Below are positions 1 to 5,248 of a stretch of 6,585 bases of DNA, piece by piece. Source of the stretch: Pseudomonadota bacterium (GTDB lineage: Bacteria; Pseudomonadota; Gammaproteobacteria; Natronospirales; REEB76). A model generated the notes under the pieces. The model saw only the letters and a list, made by a program, of their open reading frames with translations, did no database searches and had not been told where the DNA came from. Numbering within the stretch: the stretch's first letter is position 1; each line of letters begins with the position of its first letter. A program made the translations under genes and the position numbers. Location of the stretch: assembly GCA_021779005.1 (NCBI GenBank), contig JAJYBN010000068.1:1-6585 (forward strand), written 5' to 3'.

Positions 1-96
1 AACCGTATCCACCGCGCCATGATCTGGAAGGCGGAAAATATCGAGGCTCCGGACATCCGTGCTGAAGAGTCGATTGCGCCGCCGGGCGCGCGCTGA
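1..96 (+). CDS. C-terminal end of an unidentified protein (partial)
   Basis: Frame 1 is open from the first base to a TGA at 94-96 and gives 31 residues, beginning NRIHRAMIWKAEN and ending in PPGAR. The tail is charged, then rich in Pro, Gly and Ala, as in a disordered C-terminus. The start lies outside the window and I recognise no family from this fragment. It is on the same strand as murI and ends 35 bases before the murI start, so it may belong to the same transcript. The reading frame is supported by the clean stop, the proteobacterial-looking composition and the fact that murI needs upstream space. The function is unknown. Confidence 0.55.
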   Translation, partial: NRIHRAMIWKAENIEAPDIRAEESIAPPGAR

Positions 97-131
97 AGAG
101 CGGCTCATAGCCGGACACGATACTGGTTAGC

Positions 132-974
132 ATGACTCCAGAACACGGGCCGGTTGGCCTGACTGAACTTCCCATCGGCATTTTCGACTCCGGCATGGGC
201 GGGTTGACGGTGTTGCGGGCCTTGCGTGAACGCCTGCCGCAGGAGCGTTGGCTTTATCTCGGTGATACCGCACGGTTGCCATACGGTACCAAGGGTCCGG
301 AGACCGTGGCGCGCTATGCCGTACAAGCCGCATCCCATCTGGTGGCGCGTGGCATAAAGATGCTGGTGATTGCCTGCAACACGGCTTCCGCCGTGGCTAT
401 GCCCAGGCTCAGCAAGGAATTTACTTCCTTGCCGGTGATCGGCGTGGTGGAGGCCGGTGCCATGGCTGCAATAAATGCTTCCAAAAGCGGGCACATTGCG
501 GTGTTGGCGACCGAGAGCACGGTACGTGGTGGCACCTATAAACGCGCCATCCAGTCGCAGCGGGGCGACGCGCAGGTTTTTTCGCAAGCCTGTTCACTGT
601 TTGTGGCGCTGGCAGAGGAAGGCTGGATTAAAGGACCTTTGGTGGAAGCGGTGGTGCGCGAATATCTCCAACCGATGCTGGAGGAAAAGAAACGCCAGGG
701 CCTCGATTGCCTGGTGCTTGGTTGCACGCATTTCCCCCTGCTGAAAGACACTATCGCCCATGTGGCCGGACCGGGCGTGGTACTAGTGGACTCCAGCGAA
801 ACCGTGGCGCGAGCCGTGGAAAAATTTTTGCACCAATCCAACCTTGCGCGAACCTCCGGAAGCGGCGACGCACATTTTCTGGCTACCGATAGCGCCGAAC
901 GCTTCGCGCGTATCGGCAGCCTGTTTCTGGGTGAACCGGTCAACCTGCAGGATGTGGAACTCGTAAATCTATGA
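132..974 (+). CDS. murI: Glutamate racemase
   Basis: This cytoplasmic, cofactor-independent racemase converts L-glutamate to D-glutamate, which MurD adds to UDP-MurNAc-L-Ala during peptidoglycan precursor synthesis. The 280 residues match the usual family length. Visible family motifs are IFDSGMGGLTVL (residues 17-28, with conserved Asp19), LGDTARLPYG (43-52), IACNTAS with the first catalytic Cys82, and GCTHFP with the second catalytic Cys198 and His200. Two-base catalysis by the two cysteines is established for the family. The ATG at 132 is the only good start before the DSG motif, although no strong Shine-Dalgarno sequence precedes it. The stop overlaps the start of the DUF2891 gene by 4 bases, so it heads a coupled trio ending in mtgA. 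Nothing is truncated and no key residue is missing. Confidence 0.97.
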   Translation: MTPEHGPVGLTELPIGIFDSGMGGLTVLRALRERLPQERWLYLGDTARLPYGTKGPETVARYAVQAASHLVARGIKMLVIACNTASAVAMPRLSKEFTSLPVIGVVEAGAMAAINASKSGHIAVLATESTVRGGTYKRAIQSQRGDAQVFSQACSLFVALAEEGWIKGPLVEAVVREYLQPMLEEKKRQGLDCLVLGCTHFPLLKDTIAHVAGPGVVLVDSSETVARAVEKFLHQSNLARTSGSGDAHFLATDSAERFARIGSLFLGEPVNLQDVELVNL

Positions 975-2008
975 GCATTACGCGCCTCATATTGGATAAA
1001 GGAACCGCGGCGCGCTTTGCACGCCTGGTCATGGAGAACGTGGTGCGTGAATATCCAAATCACATCACGCACATGCTGAATGGCGACGTAGATGCCATGA
1101 CGCCGCGCATGCTGCACCCGGTATTTTACGGAAGTTACGACTGGCACTCCGCAGTCCACAGTCACTGGTTGCTGGTGCGGCTCTTGCGCCTTTACCCGCA
1201 AGCAGTATTCGCTCCAGATATCCATCGTCTTCTGGATAGGCAACTGACAGCAGAGAAGCTGGGCGCAGAACGGGCGTATTTCGAACAGCCACATAGGGCC
1301 ACCTATGAGCGTCCCTATGGGCTCGCCTGGCTGCTGCAACTTTCTGCAGAACTCCACGAATGGCAGTCGAGTGAAGCAGTGCGTTGGCATGCACTGTTGG
1401 CGCCACTGGAAGAGATGGCCAGGCTACGCTTTGCCGAGTGGTTGCCGAAGCTCACGCATCCAGTGCGCAGCGGCGAGCATGCCCAGACTGCCTTTGCTTT
1501 AGGCCTGATCCATGACTGTGCCCGCATCAATAATGACAGGCAGCTAATGAGCCTGGTGGAAACCCGCAGCCGGGATTTTTATCTGCAAGACACGCATGCA
1601 CCACTTGCCTATGAACCGTCAGGCCATGATTTCCTGTCGCCGGCGTTGGCAGAAGCCGACTTGATGCGACGTGTTTTGACGCAAAAGGAGTTTACAGGCT
1701 GGCTGAAATCATTCATGCCGCAAATCCCGCACTCTTCAGATACGAAGTGGCTGCGACCAGTAATCTCAAGAGACCCCACCGACGGCAAAATGGCCCATCT
1801 GGACGGCTTGAATCTCAGCCGTGCCTGGATGTGCGAGGGCATTGCGAGCGCACTCCCGGTGAATGACAACCTCCGTGAAGCTGTGCTGGCCGCAGCGGTC
1901 GCACACACACAAGCCGGATTCGCCGCGATACATGATGAATTGTATGCTGGCAGCCACTGGCTGCCGACTTTCGCCGTATATTTACTGACGCGGCGTGGTA
2001 TCAAATGA
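971..2008 (+). CDS. DUF2891 family protein, function unknown
   Basis: A 345-residue protein that I assign to DUF2891 from its conserved blocks: HPVFYGSYDWHSAVHSHW (residues 49-66), YERPYG (112-117), HPxRxGEH (163-170), YEPSGHDFLSP (214-224), HLDGLNLSRAW (276-286) and HWLPTFAVYLLT (329-340). No signal peptide or membrane segment is visible, so it should be cytoplasmic. The many His, Asp, Glu and Trp residues in spaced conserved blocks, on what looks like an all-helical chain, suggest an enzyme. A helical toroid of the kind found in some carbohydrate-active enzymes is possible, but that is only inference. The start ATG overlaps the murI stop (ATGA, 971-974) and its own stop overlaps the mtgA start (2005-2008), so translation is probably coupled to two peptidoglycan genes. 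The family assignment is firm; the biochemical role is unknown. Confidence 0.9.
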   Translation: MSITRLILDKGTAARFARLVMENVVREYPNHITHMLNGDVDAMTPRMLHPVFYGSYDWHSAVHSHWLLVRLLRLYPQAVFAPDIHRLLDRQLTAEKLGAERAYFEQPHRATYERPYGLAWLLQLSAELHEWQSSEAVRWHALLAPLEEMARLRFAEWLPKLTHPVRSGEHAQTAFALGLIHDCARINNDRQLMSLVETRSRDFYLQDTHAPLAYEPSGHDFLSPALAEADLMRRVLTQKEFTGWLKSFMPQIPHSSDTKWLRPVISRDPTDGKMAHLDGLNLSRAWMCEGIASALPVNDNLREAVLAAAVAHTQAGFAAIHDELYAGSHWLPTFAVYLLTRRGIK

Positions 2009-2748
2009 CCAGCACTCAAGATTCCTCATTATCCAGCGGTATACGGCATCTGGCTTGGCGTTTACTGACGATCGTGTGGTTATCGTTCCTTGGGACTTTG
2101 GTTGGTGTTGGATTCCGCGGTCTTGTGGCTCCAACCACTACGGCTTTCATGCAGCAGCGTCTGTTATATCTGCAGACTCACGGCAATACGGGCGCGCATA
2201 TCGATTATCAATGGGTGGATTATGGGAGGATTGCCCCCGCCATGCGTCTCGCTGTGGTCGCTTCAGAAGACCAGACTTTCCCGTATAACGATGGTTTTGA
2301 CTGGGTCGCCATCGAAGAAGCGCTGCAGCACAACCGCGTGAGCCGTTATATCCGTGGCGCCAGCACCATCACGCAGCAGACCGCCAAGAACCTGTATCTG
2401 TGGGCGGGGCGCAGCTATTTCCGCAAGCTGCTGGAAGCCTATTTCACCGTGCTGCTGAATACTGAATGGCCCAAGCAAAGGGTTCTGGAGGTGTATCTCA
2501 ACACCGCTCAGTTCGACAGCAATGTATTTGGCGTGGGTGCCGCGGCGCGGCGTCTGTTCAATAAATCACCGGCACAGCTCGGGCCGGGTGAAGCCGCACT
2601 ATTGGCAGCGGCCCTGCCGTCACCGGATCGCTCCGATGTAGTGGAGCCCTCTGATTATTTATTGCACCGCCAGAGTTGGATCGTAGACCAGATGCAGCAG
2701 CTCGGTGAAGATTACCTGAATGTCATTGAGGCGAATGCCCGACGCTGA
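2005..2748 (+). CDS. mtgA: Monofunctional peptidoglycan glycosyltransferase (MtgA-type), divergent
   Basis: This is an inner-membrane enzyme of family GT51 that polymerises lipid II into glycan strands and has no transpeptidase domain. The 247 residues fit MtgA. One membrane anchor lies at about residues 17-40, followed by the periplasmic GT51 domain. Motif 1 is SEDQTF with the catalytic Glu88. Motif 2 is GASTITQQTAKNL (118-130). The second acidic residue is Glu162 in LEVYLN (161-166). The C-terminal part LGPGEAALLAAALPSPDR is typical of the family. Several usually conserved positions differ: Asn95 where His is usual after the EDQ motif, Asn152 and Gln169 where Glu is usual, and Gly178 where the family has FGVEAAA. 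The main catalytic residues remain, so activity is likely but may be altered. The start ATG overlaps the DUF2891 stop by 4 bases. No terminator is visible in the 32 bases before the convergent cytochrome gene. Confidence 0.93.
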   Translation: MTSTQDSSLSSGIRHLAWRLLTIVWLSFLGTLVGVGFRGLVAPTTTAFMQQRLLYLQTHGNTGAHIDYQWVDYGRIAPAMRLAVVASEDQTFPYNDGFDWVAIEEALQHNRVSRYIRGASTITQQTAKNLYLWAGRSYFRKLLEAYFTVLLNTEWPKQRVLEVYLNTAQFDSNVFGVGAAARRLFNKSPAQLGPGEAALLAAALPSPDRSDVVEPSDYLLHRQSWIVDQMQQLGEDYLNVIEANARR

Positions 2749-2780
2749 ATTGGCTGGTTATTCCAGTGAGAAAACGTTCA

Positions 2781-3164
2781 TTAGTGGCCGAATTCCGGCC
2801 GTGGCAGGCTGTGTAACGGAGTGGGCAGGTTGGCGATATAGGCTGCCAGTACGCGCACCTGGGCATTCGTGAGGTCTTTCGCCTGCGGCGCCATGATGAT
2901 GTTCTGGCGCTGGCCGTCACGGTATTCCGTGAGTGCCTGGACAAGATAATCCTGGTACTGGCCTGCGATGATGGGTGGTGGATTTCCCGGCAGCGGCAGG
3001 GGATGGGCACCATCGGCGCCGTGGCAGGAAGAACAGGTGTCCTTGAAATGCTGCGCGGCCCAGGCGAGTGTCGCAGGCGGCGAGGGACTCGCTGACGTTT
3101 CAGCCATGGTAGCCGTTGTGAAAATCGCCAGGCTCAAAATAGCGAATAGCGATACGAGCTTCAT
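2781..3164 (-). CDS. Secreted monohaem class I cytochrome c (second of a pair)
   Basis: A 127-residue periplasmic electron carrier. A Sec signal peptide covers residues 1-21 and is probably cut after ATMA. The haem c site is CSSCH at residues 44-48. Met91, in IIMAPQAKDL, is the likely sixth iron ligand, and the C-terminal helix LAAYIANLP is typical of class I cytochromes. The fold resembles one domain of cytochrome c4 or c553. A GAGGG ribosome site (complement of 3174-3178) lies 9 bases from the ATG and supports this start. The gene follows the other cytochrome by only 15 bases on the same strand, so the two are almost certainly co-transcribed. The partner oxidase or reductase is not in the window. 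A role in carrying electrons to a terminal oxidase is plausible for the family but is not shown here. Confidence 0.92.
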   Translation of the reverse strand: MKLVSLFAILSLAIFTTATMAETSASPSPPATLAWAAQHFKDTCSSCHGADGAHPLPLPGNPPPIIAGQYQDYLVQALTEYRDGQRQNIIMAPQAKDLTNAQVRVLAAYIANLPTPLHSLPRPEFGH

Positions 3165-3179
3165 TGTTATCGACCCTCT

Positions 3180-3515
3180 TTAATGATTATCTGCCGATCC
3201 CAGACTCTGGAAGTACGCGGCGATGTCCTGCATATCCTGCTGGCTTAGGGAAGAAGCCTGGGCATGCATGGTCAGGTGACTGCGAGCACCGGATTTATAT
3301 TCCTCCAGTGCATGCACGATGTATGCTGCATTTTGCCCGGCCAGTTTTGGGACGCGATATGTGGGATAGACGTTGGTGTAATCAGGGATGCCGTGGCATC
3401 CGAGGCAAGTCTGGGATGCGACTTTGCCCTTGGCGATATCGCCGTCTGCGCGAACGGCGAGGCTCACGGTGAGCATAGCGCAGGCAAATATGATGGCAGC
3501 AAAGCGACTCCGCAT
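3180..3515 (-). CDS. Secreted monohaem class I cytochrome c (first of a pair)
   Basis: A 111-residue periplasmic cytochrome. The signal peptide covers residues 1-23 and is probably cut after AVRA. The haem site is CLGCH at residues 37-41. A TNVYPTYRVPKLAGQ block follows (48-61), then YIVHALEEYKSGAR (65-78), with Met83 in LTMHAQASSLS as the likely distal ligand. The same frame stays open to 3626, but the upstream 37 residues are not signal-like. The ATG at 3513-3515 has a good AGGGAG ribosome site 7 bases before it and gives a normal signal peptide, so I use it. The mature sequence aligns along its length with the downstream cytochrome, including CxxCH, LAGQ or IAGQ, YxVxALxEY and the Met region. 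The pair looks like the two halves of cytochrome c4 encoded separately. Confidence 0.92.
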   Translation of the reverse strand: MRSRFAAIIFACAMLTVSLAVRADGDIAKGKVASQTCLGCHGIPDYTNVYPTYRVPKLAGQNAAYIVHALEEYKSGARSHLTMHAQASSLSQQDMQDIAAYFQSLGSADNH

Positions 3516-3522
3516 CGGAGGT

Positions 3523-3528
3523 CTCCCT
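3523..3528 (-). promoter_or_regulatory. Ribosome binding site that sets the start of the first cytochrome gene
   Basis: The minus strand reads AGGGAG here, 7 bases before the ATG at 3513-3515. It decides for the 111-residue product with a proper signal peptide over a 148-residue reading starting at 3626, which has no comparable site. Confidence 0.7.
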
Positions 3529-3669
3529 GGGTCGGGTTTACACTTGTCTATCTGGAATAAAGCGGCGCATAGAGTAGCAGATTGCCTGGCGGATTTCCGC
3601 TCATAGCTAGCCTGAGCAGGCTCCAAAATAGCCGCGCCATGACGACTGCGAATGCCGGGCGCATACTCA

Positions 3670-3691
3670 CGGCGTAATATTTACTACGCCG
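3670..3691. repeat. Perfect 7-base inverted repeat with 8-base spacer
   Basis: CGGCGTA at 3670-3676 is matched exactly by TACGCCG at 3685-3691 around the A/T-rich spacer ATATTTAC. It is not followed by a T tract, and both neighbouring genes start away from it, so it is not a simple terminator. It overlaps the only -10-like hexamer in front of msrB (TAATAT, 3675-3680), which would suit an operator or a hairpin in the msrB leader. The repeat is seen directly; any regulatory role is inference. Confidence 0.45.
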
Positions 3692-3741
3692 GTAAGGACT
3701 TAGCTGCACCCCTGCTCCGAGGCAAAGACGCCGGAAATTAC

Positions 3742-3747
3742 AGGTGA
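3742..3747 (+). promoter_or_regulatory. Ribosome binding site that sets the msrB start
   Basis: AGGTGA lies 5 bases before the ATG at 3753-3755. It includes the alternative GTG start at 3744-3746, so the ribosome site itself would be inside the gene if the GTG were used. This favours the ATG. Confidence 0.6.
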
Positions 3748-3752
3748 GGCCC

Positions 3753-4160
3753 ATGGAAAAGATTCGCAAACCTGATGCAGTCTGGCGCGCCGAACTCACG
3801 CCAGAGCAATATGCCATCACACGCAAGCAGGCTACCGAGCGACCCGGTACCGGTGAGTACCTATATAATCAAGCGGCGGGCGTTTATAGCTGCGTGTGCT
3901 GCGGCAACCCGGTGTTTACGTCCGATGCCAAGTTTGAATCCCACTGTGGCTGGCCGAGTTTCTCAGCGCCAGCCAGCGAAGCCAACCTGGAGCGACATAC
4001 GGACAGTAGCCATGGGATGCAGCGTGTCGAAGTCGTGTGTGCGCGTTGTGACGCCCATCTGGGTCACGTGTTCGATGACGGACCGGCGCCCACAGGATTG
4101 CGCTATTGCATCAATTCCGCCGCCCTCAAGTTTGAGCCGTACGCTGAAGGCAACAAATGA
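3753..4160 (+). CDS. msrB: Peptide-methionine (R)-S-oxide reductase
   Basis: This 135-residue enzyme reduces the R epimer of methionine sulfoxide in proteins, with electrons usually from thioredoxin. The structural zinc is held by Cys47/Cys50 and Cys96/Cys99. The active region has CGWPSF (65-70) with Cys65 as the likely resolving cysteine, [10 protein letters not shown] (102-111), and the catalytic Cys119 in [11 protein letters not shown]. All of these match typical zinc-containing two-cysteine MsrB proteins. There is no signal peptide, so it is cytoplasmic. A GTG at 3744 would add three residues, but the ribosome site spacing favours the ATG at 3753. The stop overlaps the next start as ATGA (4157-4160), which couples it to the AlaX gene. 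It is the first gene of its cluster, after the divergent intergenic region. Confidence 0.97.
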   Translation: MEKIRKPDAVWRAELTPEQYAITRKQATERPGTGEYLYNQAAGVYSCVCCGNPVFTSDAKFESHCGWPSFSAPASEANLERHTDSSHGMQRVEVVCARCDAHLGHVFDDGPAPTGLRYCINSAALKFEPYAEGNK

Positions 4161-4882
4161 CTGAAGAGCTTTTCCGAAGTGATGCCTATGCGCGCACGTG
4201 TGAAGCTACGGTTCTGGGCATGGATGAGCACGGCATCCGTCTGGACAGCACGGTGTTCTATCCGGAAGGCGGCGGCCAGCCGGGCGATACCGGCCTGTTG
4301 CGTCTCGCCGATGGTCGTGAACTGCGCATCGCCAATACCCGCAAAGGTGCGCAGCCCGGTGAAATCCTGCATGTACCCATGGAGTTCACGAATTGGCTGC
4401 GACCCGGTGTGAGTGTCACACTGGAGATCGATTGGTCGCGACGTCACCGTCTGATGCGCATGCACACTTGCCTGCATCTGTTATCGGCCATCATCATCGC
4501 GCCGGTCACCGGCGGCCAGGTCGGTGATGGTTATGGGCGGCTGGATTTCGATTTACCGGAGACGCCTGATAAAGATGCAGTGAACGAGCAGCTCACTGCC
4601 CTGATAGGCAGCGACGCACCGGTATCATTCCGCTGGATTACGGATGCAGAACTGGACGCCCACCCGGAGCTGGTGAAGACCATGTCGGTGCAGCCTCCAC
4701 GAGGCGTGGGGCGCGTGCGTCTGGTGAATGTCGAGGGTGTTGATTTGCAGCCCTGCGGCGGTACGCATGTGGCGCGTATCGGTGAAATTGGCGCTGTGAT
4801 GGTCAGCAAGATCGAAAAGAAAGGGCGCCAGAACCGCCGGGTGCGGCTTGAGTTTCCTGATGCTAACCTTATACCTACTTAA
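4157..4882 (+). CDS. alaX: Alanyl-tRNA editing protein, AlaX type
   Basis: This stand-alone homologue of the editing domain of alanyl-tRNA synthetase hydrolyses wrongly charged Ser- or Gly-tRNA-Ala in trans. The protein has 241 residues. An N-terminal beta-barrel-like region carries [13 protein letters not shown] (34-46). The editing domain carries the zinc ligands His103 and His107 in HTCLH, and Cys200 and His204 in CGGTH. The length and the GGGQ block fit the AlaX forms that keep the additional N-terminal domain. No aminoacylation or C-Ala domain is present. GAAGG at 4146-4150, 6 bases before the ATG, supports the start, which overlaps the msrB stop. The small membrane protein gene follows after 23 bases. 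Function is assigned from the family. Substrate preference between Ser and Gly cannot be read from this sequence. Confidence 0.93.
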   Translation: MTEELFRSDAYARTCEATVLGMDEHGIRLDSTVFYPEGGGQPGDTGLLRLADGRELRIANTRKGAQPGEILHVPMEFTNWLRPGVSVTLEIDWSRRHRLMRMHTCLHLLSAIIIAPVTGGQVGDGYGRLDFDLPETPDKDAVNEQLTALIGSDAPVSFRWITDAELDAHPELVKTMSVQPPRGVGRVRLVNVEGVDLQPCGGTHVARIGEIGAVMVSKIEKKGRQNRRVRLEFPDANLIPT

Positions 4883-4905
4883 GGACTTATAACGGAGTTC
4901 AACGC

Positions 4906-5241
4906 ATGACGGATGGTAAATCAGGCAACGGCGTCACCCTCGTGGCTTACATCCTGCATCTCTTGGGGGCCATCACTGGCATCCTCAGCATCGTGGCGCT
5001 GATCATCAATTACATTAAACATGGCGACGACGGCCCCATGATGGACAGCCATCATTCCTGGATGATTCGTACCTTTTGGTGGTCCATCCTGTGGTGCATC
5101 CTAATCGGTGCCAGTTACCTGGTGTTGATCGGATTCGTGGTGGGTTGGGTTGGATTCCTGATTGTGTGGATCTGGTACATTTACCGCCACATTCGTGGGC
5201 TGATTTATCTCACCGAAGATAAATCTATGCCTGCGATCTGA
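4906..5241 (+). CDS. Small three-helix membrane protein (COG3671/DUF4870-like)
   Basis: A 111-residue inner-membrane protein of unknown function. Hydrophobic helices lie at about residues 11-36, 55-76 and 78-95. Between the first two is a hydrophilic stretch with DSHHSWMIRTFWWS (47-60). After the last comes RHIRGLIYLTEDKSMP (94-109). These two blocks are what I recognise from a widespread family of uncharacterised proteobacterial membrane proteins. GGAG at 4894-4897, 8 bases before the ATG, supports the start. The gene lies 23 bases after the AlaX gene and is probably on the same transcript. It converges with the minus-strand fusion gene, with only 7 bases between the stops. The family name comes from memory of the pattern and carries no functional assignment. 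Confidence 0.85.
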   Translation: MTDGKSGNGVTLVAYILHLLGAITGILSIVALIINYIKHGDDGPMMDSHHSWMIRTFWWSILWCILIGASYLVLIGFVVGWVGFLIVWIWYIYRHIRGLIYLTEDKSMPAI

Positions 5242-5248
5242 CGATTGC

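Larger units (their letters stand above)
3516..3752. other. Divergent intergenic region between the cytochrome pair and msrB
   Basis: These 237 bases have no convincing gene on either strand and must carry the promoters for the leftward cytochrome operon and the rightward msrB operon. I could not find a convincing paired -35/-10 promoter in either direction. A TAATAT that could serve as a -10 element for msrB sits at 3675-3680, but no good -35 lies 16-18 bases before it. Two inverted repeats are visible: a strong one at 3670-3691 and a small one at 3609-3622 (AGCCT, 4-base loop, AGGCT). No tRNA or known riboswitch pattern is recognisable. Confidence 0.6.

Noticed and set aside
101..113. Small hairpin CGGCT-CAT-AGCCG before murI
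   Set aside because: It has only 5 base pairs, a 3-base loop and no T tract, so a terminator or attenuator call is not supported.
536..1390. A 284-codon open frame on the minus strand across murI and the DUF2891 gene
   Set aside because: It lies wholly antisense to two genes with clear family motifs and shows no recognisable motif itself. Its cysteine- and arginine-rich composition is typical of a shadow frame in GC-rich DNA.
2754..2766. CTGG-N5-CCAG between mtgA and the cytochrome gene as a terminator
   Set aside because: The stem is only 4 base pairs and no T tract follows on either strand.
3516..3626. N-terminal extension of the first cytochrome gene to a start at 3626
   Set aside because: The extra 37 residues are charged and not signal-like. 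The internal ATG at 3513-3515 has a good ribosome site and starts a normal signal peptide.
4888..4893. TATAAC as a -10 promoter element for the small membrane protein
   Set aside because: It directly abuts the ribosome binding site, leaving no room for a normal leader, and no -35 element is evident.
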